Translations under genes and position numbers: made by a program
Assembly (NCBI GenBank): GCA_963580285.1
Contig: OY757021.1
Span: 98,074,149-98,138,148 of the forward strand
DNA from: Lucinisca nassula
Lineage: Eukaryota > Mollusca > Bivalvia > Lucinida > Lucinidae
Reading direction: 5' to 3'
Length of the DNA: 64,000 nucleotides
In this document: piece by piece, positions 30,951 to 42,766 of the stretch
Numbering within the stretch: the stretch's first letter is position 1
Layout: every line of letters begins with the position of its first letter
The notes under the pieces: generated by a model
What the model saw: the letters and a program-made list of their open reading frames with translations, nothing else
Databases searched by the model: none
What the model was told of the DNA's origin: nothing

Positions 30951-31470
30951 CACTAAAACACGCCTATATAATTTTGACCCCCTCGAACCCCACTTTTATA
31001 TAGTAAAATTGAGTTTACAGGGGAAAACCTTATTTTTCTTATTTCTGCTCTAAAAACACTCCTATATAATTTTGCCCCCCTCTAACCTCACTTTTATATA
31101 GTAAAACTGGGGTTTACAGGGGTAAACCTTATTTTTCTTATTTCTGCTCTAAAATATAGATTGTGGGTACTCATTAGAACCGCCTCATCGAGGCGGTTCT
31201 AATGAGTACCCACAATCTATATTTTAAGCAGAAATAAGAAAAAAAAATCAAAATTTTTCATCTTATTTTCATGGCGGTAAAATTTACAGTGTATTTGAAT
31301 AGGCCTGTTTTCGTAATGACCATCTCAACCAGGCGGTTCTTACAGGTATCCATCCAGAGGGTATGTTTTTTGAGCAAAAATGAGGAAAATATATAATGAA
31401 CACCCCCTAAACCCCACTTTTTCTTATATAAGTTGGGATTTAGAGGGGTGTTCCTTACACAGACTTGTTA
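30951..31470. repeat. Two or three overlapping MITE F copies
   Basis: AAACACGCCTATATAATTTT at 30957, again the internal arm at 31053, a full hairpin at 31144-31230 (CGCCTCATCGAGGCGG centre), the end AGGCCTGTTTTCGTAATGA near 31301, then a partial copy to 31470. Confidence 0.85.
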
Positions 31471-31532
31471 ACCTGATGATAAAAGAAGCTGAAGCTTCTT
31501 TTGGAAAGAGAATTTTAGCTAAAATTATATAA

Positions 31533-31751
31533 CCCTTTTAGTACCAAATGGAATCTTCCTCCTTATATATAGCAGGAGTCCATTTCAAAATTTAGGGTGC
31601 CAGGTTGTGTTTTCTTCAAAACTGATTTGGGAAATGGCTGAACTTTCTGCAAATAGCATAGGCCCTGATGAGACGACGCGTTCTGCGGCATCTCATCTGG
31701 GCCTGCACTATTTACCAAGGTACCCTTTTTGGGGTTTCTGGTACTAAATTG
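31533..31751. repeat. piggyBac-type MITE B copy
   Basis: ACCCTTTTAGTACCAAATGG ... GGTACTAAATTGGTT. Inner hairpin with GACGACGCGTTCTGCGGC. Confidence 0.8.
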
Positions 31752-31910
31752 GTTAAGGATTTAGTTTTGACACATTTCAGTAGGGAAAACCCAAAACTTA
31801 TACACAGGCCAACAGTGCAGGCCCAGATCAGATGCCATAGAATGCAGTATCTGATTAAGGCTTTCACTGCTTGCAAAAAGCCCCACCATTTTCTAACTGA
31901 ATTTCTTAAC

Positions 31911-32128
31911 CCATATATGTCAATGGAATCTCCCACCAAATAGGTTTGCAGTGGGCCATTTAAAGTTATAGGGGTGCCAGGATTGTTTTGAAGAATAAAA
32001 TGTATGTACTTTTAGCAAAGAGTGTAGACCCAGATCAGACGCCAAGTTTTGCATTGAAAAATGTCGCATCTGATCTGGGTCTGCACTGTTCGCCAATGTC
32101 CTACAAAAGGCGGCTCGTTAAATATGGG
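31911..32128. repeat. piggyBac-type MITE B copy with TTAA flanks
   Basis: TTAA CCCATATATGTCAATGG ... GTTAAATATGGG TTAA. Inner CAGATCAGACGCC / GCATCTGATCTGGG. The region 32133-32487 has no recognised feature. Confidence 0.82.
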
Positions 32129-32487
32129 TTAAACTGACCCTGCCAGCTGATTGCCACTCAATTTCAAAATGGACTCTTACTACGCATAGTAGGACAGCTT
32201 CTATTCGAACAACAGCTTTTGCAGGAGAACATAGCTCACCTGTTTGGGCCTTGTCTGCCAATATTTTCACATTAACACATGAAATGTTTTTAAAACAGCT
32301 CTTACATAAAGAATTTTTTATATGATTTTATTCCAAATTCAAACAAAAGCACTGTAAGCACTGCATCATTCCTGCCACTGCATTCACATCAAGAAAGTGT
32401 AATAGTTTTGTCAGTAAAATGAATTGGAAGTGTTCCCTAGATAATGACTGAGATGACTACTTTCAATGTTCAAAGGTCCATAGCTCC

Positions 32488-32770
32488 CCATTACGATAAC
32501 ACATCCGTGCGTCATAGTGCATTTTTTCACATATCAAAAATGGCTACTTTTCTGATGAAAACCCGTGATATTTTTCTTATAAATAGTGCTATCATAGGTT
32601 ATGGGTGCTGGTTAAAACCGCCTCATTGAGGCGGTTCTAACCAGTACCCACAATCTCTGTCTTGGAGCAGAAATAAGAAAAATAATGTATACCCCCGTAA
32701 ACCCCAGTTTTCTATATATGAAGTGAAGTTTAGGGGGGCCTTCATTTCACGGATGTGTACACGTGATGCA
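32488..32770. repeat. Foldback MITE F copy
   Basis: ATTACGATAACACATCCGTGC, hairpin centre CCTCATTGAGGCGGTT, right arm AATAATGTATACCCCCG. Array-like phrases (GTGAAGTTTACTGAAAATAT) follow to 33015. Confidence 0.87.
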
Positions 32771-33019
32771 AAGTTAGTAAACCAGAATAGCAGTTCTAAT
32801 TTTCTGCATATCCCCTCATGGTACTTTACATTTGTGTGAAGTTTACTGAAAATATCTCGGGTATTTACAGGGTACAATACAAGTACATACATATCACCGA
32901 AACTGTTATTTTCAGTGTTCAACGAGTCATAACTCATAAATTAGTTAAGACAGACTTATGGTTCTTGTGTTCTACATATCATCTTCTGTTGCTTTACATT
33001 TTTGCAAGGTTTCAAGAAA

Positions 33020-33300
33020 ATCTCTGACGTCACGAAAATATAATTTTGACCCCCTTGAACCCCACTTTTATATAGTAAAACTGGGGTTTCCGGGGGTATA
33101 CCTTATTTTTCTTATTTCTGCTCTAAAATATAGATTGTGGGTACTTGTTAGAACTGCCTCAATGAGGCAGTTCTAACGAGTATCCAAAATCCATATTTTG
33201 AGCAGAAATAAGAAAAATATCACAATTTTTTATCTTAAAAATTTCATTTTTTCGGCGATAAAGGTGACAATGTATTTGTATGGGCGTATTTTCGTAATGA
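33020..33300. repeat. Foldback MITE F copy
   Basis: CGAAAATATAATTTTGACCCC ... hairpin GCCTCAATGAGGC ... GGGCGTATTTTCGTAATGA. It is followed by array-like sequence to about 33540. Confidence 0.85.
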
Positions 33301-33554
33301 ACCATTTTCACGTGATAGAAAGGGCACAAGTGTATGACTATGATTACTGTTTACAATGTTAAAAGGGCAATCACTCCAAAACCAGGTAATTCACTAATTA
33401 ATTCAGTATTATGTTTCTTGTGTTCTGTATTTATCATATCATGGTGATGTACATTAGCATAAATTTTCAAAAATATCTCAAACAATTTTCAAGTTACAGA
33501 GCAGACACAAATATAGATCCAATGTTTTGACATGTGACCTTGTTTACTTGTCAC

Positions 33555-33566
33555 TGCGCATGCGCA
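33555..33566. promoter_or_regulatory. Perfect NRF1-type site
   Basis: TGCGCATGCGCA, the palindromic consensus of nuclear respiratory factor 1, in otherwise AT-rich unique sequence. No exon or transcript start can be assigned to it, so function is unproven. Confidence 0.35.
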
Positions 33567-33633
33567 ATACTACTTTTCCTTTGGATAGTGATCTTTCATG
33601 GTTGGCAAAAAGCCGCTGGTTCCATATAAACAC

Positions 33634-33803
33634 ATTGTGAGTGAGTGAGTGTTTCAGTTTTACGTCCCACCAACAGCTAAGGTCATACGGAGACGGGACC
33701 TCGGTTTATAGACTCATCCGAAAGTCTGGAGAAGCCCGGGATCGAACCTGCGACCCCTGGTTTACAAGGCGAGTAGCGTAACCACTCGACCACGGAGGCT
33801 TCT
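33634..33803 (-). repeat. SINE S3 with target duplication
   Basis: Minus-strand tRNA head, CCAGGGGTCGCAGG and GATCCCGGGCTTCTCC, GGTGGGACGTAAAACTGAAA tail. TATAAACACATTG occurs on both sides. Confidence 0.9.
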
Positions 33804-34254
33804 ATAAACACATTGTAAATAGGTTTAATATTACAGGCATATTTTAGTTAACTGTTACAGAAAATCGATCAAATTACACTTTAAGTGAGTAGATAAGTAT
33901 ATTCTAGACTTCATTCCTGCATCTTCCGCATTTTTAGTCATTCGTTTTGCACATTTTTATTACAAATAATTAAGAACATCCAGCCTCGTTACCTGCCTAA
34001 ATTTAACGGGAACTTATCATATAAACATCCTCAAATATTCTAGAAACCAATAATTACAAGCCAAGACATGTCTATTTTAAAAGTTTAAAGGTCAATTTTG
34101 TCGTTTCGATTCCAAACAAAATAAAAGTTTACAGAAAATAACATCGTATTTACAATAGGGACAAACGGCCAAAGACGTTTTTTTGCCCACCACCGGTAAG
34201 TCCCAGCAAATAGTATTATTGAGTGATGACGTAGGGTTTGGATGTGTCTATATT
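33804..34254. other. Unique AT-rich sequence, no gene
   Basis: A donor-like ACCG/GTAAGTCCC occurs near 34195. No coding segment is recognised on either strand. Confidence 0.5.
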
Positions 34255-35300
34255 ATAGAAATTACTTCTTCAGTGTTCAAAGTGCAATAACTGATTCCAG
34301 ATGTTGGTAAAGCAGAGTTACCGTTCTTGTGTTCTGCACCTTGTCTCATTATGCTTTATATTTTTTGTGAAGTTACATCAAAACATCAGAAATGGTTCAA
34401 TCTTACAGAGGGGACTAGAGTACAATTGGTAGAAATGGCTGTTTTCAATATTTACTGTGTTCAAAGGGCCACAACTCCAAAAGTAGGTTAACCAGAGTTA
34501 CAGTCCTTGTGTTTTACAAGTCGTCTCTTGGAGATTTACATTTGAAAGAATTTTCATGAAAATATCTTGAACAATTTTCACCACAGAGTAGACACAAACG
34601 AGTACATGGTAGAAATGGCTATGTTCAAAGGGCAGTAACTCCTAAAGTAGGTGAACCTGAGTTATGATTCATATGTTCTGCATGTTGTCTTATGATGCTT
34701 TATATTTGTGTGAAGTTTCATGAAAATACCTCTAATGGTGTCAGATTCATGGAGTGGACAGAAGTCTATGGTTGGAATGGCTAAGTTCAATGTTTAGAGA
34801 GCAATAACTGCAAAAGTAGGTAAATCAGAGTTCAGTAAATATTTTATACATGCCATCTCATGGTGCTTTATTTTTTTGTTAAGTTTCATGATTTGTTTGA
34901 TTTTAGGTTTAACGTCCCGTCAACACTGTAAAGGTCATTTTGGAGACATCGCTTCCAATTTTGTGGGACATTTACCCGACATTGAGATGAAATGACATCT
35001 CAAGCCCTGCCCCCCCCCCCCCATGAAACCAATAAGGTTTATAAGCATGGATGGTCTGACTTGCCCCACTTTGCCTGGGCAGGCTTAGATCCTCTAAGTG
35101 GTTAACCAGTACTCTTGTGCAGGTCTGTTTCAGCTCTGCATGGAAACATCATGAAGCCCATTTATTTCTTCAAGCCCCAATGGGTGGGGGCGGATGAAGT
35201 TTCATGAAAATATCTTAAACAGTATCAAATTTATGGAGCAGACAGAGAATTATGAGGCACAGACAGATGGACACTTTCAAAAATGGAGACTTATGTGGCC
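34255..35300 (+). mobile_element. Family-2-like array opened by SINE R
   Basis: Monomers of about 175-190 bp with GGCAGTAACTCCTAAAGTAGG and GTGAAGTTTCATGAAAATA. SINE R lies at 34890-35192 on the minus strand, bracketed by AAGTTTCATGA. Confidence 0.72.
34890..35192 (-). repeat. SINE R with target duplication
   Basis: TTTGTTTGATTTTAGGTTTA ... AAGCCCCAATGGGTGGGGGC, with the array phrase AAGTTTCATGA on both sides. It contains a C13-type run near 35010. Confidence 0.85.
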
Positions 35301-35462
35301 ATTTTAGCAGGATTGCAGATACTTATGACACACAAAATCATTTAAGCCACAAAACAACACCTGTTTTTGTCTGACTACGGAATAAATTACACTGAATTAC
35401 ACTGATTCTGACCGTTAATCATAGCCACCTAACTACCCATTTGTTAGTGTGGTTTCTGAGAT

Positions 35463-35742
35463 GCATTACTCAAACACGCCTATACAAATACATTGGCACC
35501 TTTATCGCCGAAAAAATGAAAATTTTATGATGAAAAATTGTGATATTTTTCTTATTTCTGCCCAAAATATAGAATGTGGGTACAAGTTAGAACCGCCTCA
35601 TCAAGGCGGTTCTAACGAGTACCCACAATCTATATTTAAGAGCATAGTTAAGAAAATAAAGGTATACCCCCGGAAACCCCAGTTTTATTATATAAAAGTG
35701 GGGTTCAGGGGGTCAAAATTTTATAGGCGTGTTTTCATTATG
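35463..35742. repeat. Foldback MITE F copy
   Basis: AAACACGCCTATACAAATAC ... hairpin GCCTCATCAAGGC ... AAATTTTATAGGCGTGTTTT. Reverse orientation relative to 24950. A fragment of MITE B hairpin (CAAACAGTGTGGACCC) follows at 35790-35870. Confidence 0.85.
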
Positions 35743-35904
35743 TTCCAAATTCTGATAAAAAGGATCTTGACCGGAATCATGTGTTTGGTTTGGCAAACAG
35801 TGTGGACCCAGATCAGATGCAGCAGTTCAAAGTGTCTGATCAGGGTCTACACTGTTTAAGGGTTGACAAACAGTCTAAGTCCCCCATCCATTGAATAAAT
35901 CTGT

Positions 35905-36135
35905 GCAATAAACACCCACTTAAACCGCACTTTACATGGAGAAAAATGGGATTTATGGTGGTAAACATTATTTTTTGTTATTTCTGCTCCTAGAAAGAGG
36001 TTGTGAGTACTTGTTAGAACCGCCTCAATGAGGCGGTTCTAACAAGCACCCACAACCTATGTTCGCAGTATGAATAAGAAAAAGTAGCCATTTTGGAGAT
36101 GTGAAAAAATGCACTATGTCACAAGGGTGTGTTAT
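35905..36135. repeat. Foldback MITE F copy
   Basis: ATAAACACCCACTTAAACC, hairpin GCCTCAATGAGGCGGTT, GATGTGAAAAAATGCACTATG end. Confidence 0.82.
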
Positions 36136-36228
36136 GCATTTAGGACCATTTTTCTAGACCACACTCAGAGACAATCAATCCACCAGTGCTGTCAGTGCTT
36201 TGATTTTTATTCTTGTATGTACCACAAC

Positions 36229-36436
36229 CTCTTTATAACACTGTTAATGGGGTCCAAAACAGAAACTGTGTTAGTTACACAACCGTGTTATATCCAAACA
36301 AAAATGTATAGATTATATAGAAAAATGACCTTTATGGTCATTTTTCTATATAATCTACACATGTTTGGGATCCATCTAATAACCATGTTATATCCAAACT
36401 GTGTTATAATGAACTATGTTATAACAAGGTTGTGGT
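36229..36436. repeat. Terminal-inverted-repeat element (ACCACAACCT ends)
   Basis: ACCACAACCTCTTTATAACA / TGTTATAACAAGGTTGTGGT ends and an inner hairpin ATAGATTATATAGAAAAATG ... TTTTTCTATATAATCTA. Confidence 0.85.
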
Positions 36437-36462
36437 GTACTTTGTTTCTTTTCATGACTTAC

Positions 36463-36524
36463 TCCATATTATCGTTATCCATGCCAAAAATAACATCATA
36501 GCGAGTGTAATCATCTCCACACAC
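36463..36524 (-). CDS. ACP1: LMW protein tyrosine phosphatase, internal exon
   Basis: Acceptor TTTCGTTTCAG, donor GTAAGTCA. 62 nt: 20 codons reading VCGDDYTRYDVIFGMDNDNM plus two bases of the next codon. It aligns with the ACP1 segment [20 protein letters not shown] and joins in phase to either 100-nt exon, giving the DLN-type continuation. The N-terminal exons with the CX5R phosphate-binding loop (CLGNICRS motif) were not found to the right; they may be beyond 64 kb or too diverged to see. Confidence 0.9.
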
Positions 36525-36540
36525 CTGAAACGAAACAAAA

Positions 36541-37516
36541 ACTAGAAATGCGTCCATAGGACACGGATCCCCACGCCTGAAAATATGTCTATGTTTGTAT
36601 TAATCCATAGAAAGTTATTGACGGTGTTTAAGTTTTGGACCCTTTTTTCACATTTGACCTCTAAATATGAACTTGACCTTGGAGGTAAGGACCTTGGTTT
36701 TGTGTGAGGCAGATTGTCTGATGATGGCCAACATTTCTGCCAAGTAATTTCAAAATCCATCCAAAAATAATAAAGTTATTGACTGCATTTAAGTTTCGGA
36801 CCCCTTTTTTTTTACTTTTGACCTCTAAGCATGACCTTGACCTCGGAGGTACGGACCTGGGTTTTGCATGTGACACATCGTCTCATAATGATTAACATTT
36901 CTACAAAGTAATTTCAAAATCCATCCAGAAAAAAAAAGTTATTGACTGCGTTTAAGTTTTGGACCCTTTTTTTGAACTTTGACCTCTAAGTATGACCTTC
37001 ACCTTGAAGGTACAGACCTGGGTTTTGCACATGACACATTGTCTCATGATGGTTAACATTTCTACAAAGTAACTTCAAAATCCATCCAGAAATAAGAAAG
37101 TTATTGGCTGCCTTTAAGCTTTAATTTTAAGTTTGTGTGAGGCAGATTGTCTGATGATGGCCAACATTTCTGCCAAGTAATTTCAAAATCCATCCATAAA
37201 TAATAAAGTTATTGACTGCATTTAAGTTTCGGACCCCCTTTTTTTTTACCTTTGACCTCTAAGTATGACCTTGACATTAGAGGTACAGACCTGGGTTTTG
37301 CATGTGACACTCGTCTCATGATGTTAAACAGTTCTACAAAGTAATTTCAAATTCCATCCAGAAATAAGAAAGTTATTGATTGCGTTTAAGTTTCGAACGG
37401 ACGGACAGACGAACGAATGGGCGGACGGACGGTCGGACGGACGAACGAACAAACGAACGGATGGACAGGGGCAACGTTATATGCCCTTCCACCATTCTTT
37501 GAATGGCGGGGGCATA
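36541..37516 (+). mobile_element. Family-2 tandem-array element
   Basis: Starts ACTAGAAATGCGTCCATAGG, ACACGGATCCCC. Monomers of about 155 bp (CATCCAGAAATAAGAAAGTT, GACCTCTAAGTATGACCTT). A GGACGGAC-rich tract lies at 37395-37450. It ends with hairpin CCATTCTTTGAATGG then CGGGGGCATAAAA. Confidence 0.78.
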
Positions 37517-37550
37517 AAAATATATAATAGCAACACTGGCCCATTTTATT

Positions 37551-37757
37551 TAACCCTTTCAACCCAGAGTTTCTGATGTGGGATCTTCCATCTTTGAATT
37601 TGGGAAAGTCAATTCTAGTAAATAGATGGTTTAGGTAAAAATCATAAAGAGCTTAGAAAACAGTGTGGATCCTGATGAGATCAGCCATCTCATTTGGATC
37701 TTCACTGTTTGCATAGCTATAGGTATCTGTATCAGGCTACAGTTTTTGAGGAGTTAA
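37551..37757. repeat. Short TTAA-type MITE
   Basis: TTAACCCTTTCAACCCAGAG ... with inner AAAACAGTGTGGATCC / GATCTTCACTGTTTGC. It directly abuts the next MITE. Confidence 0.6.
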
Positions 37758-37963
37758 CCCTTATCTTGCTGCATAAATTATTTAAGCCACTCCCGTTGCT
37801 GATTATCAACCAATAAAACTACTTGATATAATATATTTGTTCAAATTCGCAAATTGAATGACAAACAGTGTAGATCCTGATCAGATGGCTTCTTCAGAAG
37901 CCATCTGATCTGGATCCACACAGTTTACAAAGGAAGGGGTTGCCGTGAACAGCAGGATAAGGG
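37758..37963. repeat. piggyBac-type MITE A, best copy
   Basis: TTAA (37754-57) CCCTTATCTTGCTG ... CAGCAGGATAAGGG TTAA (37964-67). Inner perfect hairpin ATCAGATGGCTTCTTCAG / AAGCCATCTGAT. Confidence 0.9.
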
Positions 37964-38097
37964 TTAAAATACATCATGAACTCATGAGTTCACCAGACAG
38001 CTAGGGTCAAATTTCCAACAGTGACTGTTTCACTAGAAAACCATCTTAGCTTTTTTCCTCTGCCTGTAAGACTATACACAATGTACATCACAAACAC

Positions 38098-38398
38098 TTG
38101 CCTGCACCCCTTAAACCCCAATTTTGTATAGTAAAACTGGGGTTAACCCTTTTATAGAACATATTTACAGAGGTAAACCTTGTTTTTTCTTATTTCTGCT
38201 CTAAAGTATTGATTGTATAAATTATAAAGTATAGATTGTGGGTACTCATTAGAAGCGCCTCATTGAGGCCATCAATATTTTGAGTGGCAATAAGAAAAAT
38301 ATCACAATTTTTCATGAAAAAAATTGTCTTTTTTTTTTTCTTTTTTTTTTGTGGTAAAATGTACAATGTTTTTGTATAGGGGTGTTTTTGTAATGAGT
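38098..38398. repeat. Foldback MITE F, eroded copy
   Basis: CCCCTTAAACCCCAATTTTG, GGTACTCATTAGAAGCGCCT, GTATAGGGGTGTTTTTGTAAT; T-rich insertion near 38330. Confidence 0.72.
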
Positions 38399-38562
38399 TG
38401 TTTTTGTTTTGGAGTTTAAAGGCCCAGTCAACATTATTAAAGTCATATCAAGTCGGTCAGTTTACCTAACAACACTTTTCCAGGGACGGTTTATACATAA
38501 GCTGTTAGTTAGTATGGTGCACATCCTTTTGCCAATCACTGGCAAGAAGGGAATAACCATAA

Positions 38563-41500
38563 CAAGAGGGCCCAATGGCCCTATATCGCTCACCTGTGTA
38601 CCAGAAAATCATAAGTGTAGGAGACCACTTGACATTGCTACATACTAAATATCTGAGATCTGGGCCTTATGGCTTTGGAGAAGATTTTTTATTTTTTTTC
38701 CAGTATAAGTCCATAGGTCAATTTTGACCCAAAGGGCATGGTTGGCAGGATTTATGTAGGCAACCATTTTATGTTGCTATATACTAAATATCTAAGGTCC
38801 ATACTTCATGGTTTCAGAGAAGAAGATTTTTAAAGCTTTTTTTTTATTATAAGTTTATTGGAGTTAAGAAGCCTCAGGATTTAGCCAATTTGAACCCCAG
38901 GGGTAAGACTCAGGCAGGATTCATGTGGGCAACAACTCCATGTTGCTACATGCTAAATACCTAAGCTCTGGGCCTTATGGTTTCACAGAAGAATATTTTT
39001 CAAGTTTTTTTTTTTCCATTTTAAGTTTTTTTTTCCATTTTAAGTCCATCCATGGCAGCTAATGGGCCATGGGTGTGGCCAATTCTGGCCTAAGGGGCAT
39101 GATTGGCAGGATTTATGTAGGTGACCTGGGCCCTGTGGTTTCAGAGACGATGATTTTTGAAGCTTTTTTTCCATTAGGAGTCCATGGGAGCTAAGGGGCC
39201 CCGGGGCGTGGCCAATTTGGACACCAGGGGCATGATTGGCAGGATTTAAGTAGGTGACCACTTACCATTACTACATGCTAAATATCTAAGCGCTGGGCCC
39301 TGTGTTTTCAGAGAAGAAGATTTTTGAAGCTTTTTTTTCCATAAGAATTGTCTATGGGAGCTAAGAGGCCCCAGGGTGTGGCCCATTTGGACCCCAGGGG
39401 CATGATTGGCATGATTTATGTAGGTGACCTCTTGCCGTTGCTACCTGCTGAATATCTAAGCTCTGGGCCCTGTGGTTTCAGAGGAGAAGATTTTTGAAGC
39501 TTTTTTTCCATCAGGAGTCTATGGGAGCTAAGGGGCCCCGGGGCATGGCCCATTTGGACCCCAGGGGCATGATTGGCAGGATTTATGTAGGTGACCACTT
39601 GCCGTTGCTACATGCTAAATATCTAAGCTCTGGGCCCTGTGGTTTCAGAGAAGAAGATTTTGAAGCTTTTTTTCCTTTATGAGTCTATAGGAGCTAAGGG
39701 GCCCTGGGGCGTGGCCCGTTTGGACCCCGGGGGCATGATTGGCAGGAATTATGTAGTTGACCACTTGCCCTTGCTACATGCTAAATATCTAAGCTCTGGG
39801 CCCTGTGGTTTCAGAGAAGAAGATTTTTGAAGCTTTTTTGTCCATCATGAGTCTATGGGAGTGAAGGGGCGCCGGGGCATGGCCCATTTGGAACCCAGGG
39901 CAGGGCCATGATTAGCAGGAATTATGTAGGTTACTACTTGCCCTTGCTACATGCTAAATATCTAAGCTCTGGGTCCTGTGATTTCAGAGAAGAAGATTTT
40001 GAAGCTTTTTTCCATTATGAGTCTATGGGAGCCAAGGGGCCCCGGGGCATGGCCCATTTGTAACCCAGGGGCATGATTGGCAGGAAGTATGTAGGTGACC
40101 ACTTGCCCTAGCTACATGCTAAATATCCAAGCTCTGGGCCTTGTGGTTTCAGAGAAGAAGATGTTTGAAGCTTTTTTCCATTATGAGTCTATGGAAGCGA
40201 AGGGGCCCGTGGACATGGCCAATTTGGAACCCAGGGGCATGATTGGCAGGAATTATGTAAGTGACCACTTGCCCTTGCTAAATGCTAAATATCTAAGCTC
40301 TGGGCCCTGTGGTTTCTGAGAAGATTTTTGAAGCTTTTTTCCATTATGAGTCTATAGGAGCTAAGGGGCCCTGGGGCGTGGCCCGTTTGGACCCCGGGGG
40401 CATGATTGGCAGGAATTATGTAGGTGACCACTTGCCCTTGCTACATGCTAAATATCTTAGCTATGGGCCCTGTGGTTTCAGAGTAGAAGATTTTTGAAGC
40501 TTTTACCCATTATGAGTCTATGGGAGCGAAGGGGCCCTGGGGCGTGGCCAATTTGGAACCAAGGGGCATGATTGGCAGGAATTATGTAGGTGACCACTTG
40601 CCGTTGCTACATGCTAAATATCTAAGCTCTGGGCCCTGTGGTTTCAGAGAAGAAGATTTTTGAAGCTTTTTTCCAATATGAGTCTATGGGAGCGAAGGAG
40701 CCCCGGGGCATGGCCCATTTGGAACTCAGGGGCATGATTGGCAGGAATTATGTAGGTGACCACTTGCCGTTGCTACATGCTAAATATCTAAGCTCTGGGT
40801 CCTGTGATTTCAGAGAAGAAGATTTTGAAGCTTTTTTCCATTATGAGTCTATGGGAGCCAAGGGGCCCCGGGGCATGGCCCATTTGTAACCCAGGGGCAT
40901 GATTGGCAGGAAGTATGTAGGTGACCACTTGCCCTAGCTACATGCTAAATATCCAAGCTCTGGGCCTTGTGGTTTCAGAGAAGAAGATGTTTGAAGCTTT
41001 TTTCCATTATGAGTCTATGGAAGCGAAGGGGCCCGTGGACATGGCCAATTTGGAACCCAGGGGCATGATTGGCAGGAATTATGTAAGTGACCACTTGCCC
41101 TTGCTAAATGCTAAATATCTAAGCTCTGGGCCCTGTGGTTTCTGAGAAGATTTTTGAAGCTTTTTTCCATTATGAGTCTATAGGAGCTAAGGGGCCCTGG
41201 GGCGTGGCCCGTTTGGACCCCGGGGGCATGATTGGCAGGAATTATGTAGGTGACCACTTGCCCTTGCTACATGCTAAATATCTTAGCTATGGGCCCTGTG
41301 GTTTCAGAGTAGAAGATTTTTGAAGCTTTTACCCATTATGAGTCTATGGGAGCGAAGGGGCCCTGGGGCGTGGCCAATTTGGAACCAAGGGGCATGATTG
41401 GCAGGAATTATGTAGGTGACCACTTGCCGTTGCTACATGCTAAATATCTAAGCTCTGGGCCCTGTGGTTTCAGAGAAGAAGATTTTTGAAGCTTTTTTCC

Positions 41501-42432
41501 AATATGAGTCTATGGGAGCGAAGGAGCCCCGGGGCATGGCCCATTTGGAACTCAGGGGCATGATTGGCAGGAATTATGTAGGTGACCACTTGCCGTTGCT
41601 ACATGCTAAATATCTAAGCTCTGGGCCCTGTGGTTTCAGAGAAGAAGATTTTTGAAGCTTTTTTCCATTATGAGTCTATTGGAGCTAAGGGGCCCCGGGG
41701 CGTGGTCAGTTTGGACCCCAGGGGCATGATTGGCAGGAATTATGTAGGTGACCACTTGCCGTTGCTACATGCTAAATATCTAAGCTCTGGGCCCTGTGGT
41801 TTCAGAGAAGAAGATTTTTGAAGCTTTTTTTTTTCCATCATGAGTCTATAGGAGCTAAGGGGCCCAGGGGCGTGGCCCATTTGGACCCCAGGGGCATGAT
41901 TGACAGGAATTATGTAGGTGACCACTTGCCGTTGCTACATGCTAAATATCTTAGCTCTTGGCCCTGTGGTTTCAAAGAAGAAGATTTTTGAAGCTTTTTT
42001 CCATTATGAGTCTATGGGAACGAAGGGGCCCTGGGGCCTGGCCCATTTGGAACCCAGGGGCATCATTGGCAGGAATTATATAGGTGACCACTTGCCCTTG
42101 CTACATGCTAAATATCTAAGCTCTGGGCCCTATGGTTTCAGAGAAGAAGATTTTTAAAAAATTTCCCTTTATAAGTCTATGGGAGCTATATGTTGCCATG
42201 GCAACCAGAATTCCAATCTGATCAGCCAAAAAAAAACCTTATTCAGCCTTTCCCCCTACCTGATGATGCTTCACATGAAATTTGATCAAGATTGGCCATG
42301 GGGTATTAGAGATATACTTATTTGAAATTGTTTATGGACGCACGCACGGACGGACGCACTGATGCATGCACGCACGACGGACAAAAAGTGATCCCAAAAG
42401 CTCACCTTGTCACTACGTGACAGGTGAGCTAA
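38563..42432 (+). mobile_element. Family-1 tandem-array element, 3870 bp
   Basis: Starts CAAGAGGGCCCAATGGCCC, TATCGCTCACCTG. About 20 monomers of about 165 bp (TGCTAAATATCTAAGCTCTG, GGCATGATTGGCAGGAATTA, GAAGATTTTTGAAGC). Tail with TGGACGCACGCACGGACGGA. Ends with hairpin TTGTCAC-TAC-GTGACA then GGTGAGCTAA. It contains an 826-bp tandem duplication. Numerous 60-80 codon frames are translations of the monomer, not genes. Confidence 0.83.
39965..41616 (+). repeat. 826-bp tandem duplication in the array
   Basis: 39965-40790 and 40791-41616 agree base for base over long stretches, including rare monomer variants (CTGGGTCCTGTGATTTC, ACCTTGCCCTAGC-type). This indicates a recent five-monomer unequal exchange. 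Confidence 0.85.
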
Positions 42433-42439
42433 AAAGAAT

Positions 42440-42530
42440 TTCTGACCTGGCAGGGATCAAACCCAAAACCTCCTGACCACTTGTAGGACATGCATTCGAC
42501 TGATCACCAAAGTATGCAAAATGCTAGATA
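42440..42530 (-). repeat. tRNA-derived SINE head fragment
   Basis: The minus strand reads GTGATCAGTCGAATGCATG ... GGTTTTGGGTTTGATCCCTG, an A/B-box-like arrangement. Confidence 0.45.
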
Positions 42531-42549
42531 AGGAAGCATCAACTATGAT

Positions 42550-42766
42550 TCAGTACCAGAAACCCCTAAAGGGGTACCTTGGCAAACAGTGCAGGCCCAG
42601 ATCAGACGCCGCAGAATGCGGCGTCTGATGAGGGCCTACACTGTTTGCAAAAAGTTCTAGCCATATCCTGAATAGATTTTGAAGAAAATGCAACCTGACA
42701 CCCCTAAATTTCAAAATGGACTCCTGCCATATATAAGGTGAATGATTATTTGGTACAAAAAGGGTT
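42550..42766. repeat. piggyBac-type MITE B copy, reverse orientation
   Basis: CAGTACCAGAAACCCCTAAA ... TTGGTACAAAAAGGGTT. Inner CAGACGCCGCAGAATGCGGC hairpin. Confidence 0.78.

Noticed and set aside
36109..36501. 130-codon plus-strand frame
   Set aside because: It spans MITE F, a terminal-inverted-repeat element and the antisense of a phosphatase exon, with no conserved protein.
38563..42432. Many 60-80 codon frames reading MVSEKK.FEAFF-type proteins
   Set aside because: They are translations of the same tandem monomer, in a non-coding array with frequent indels.
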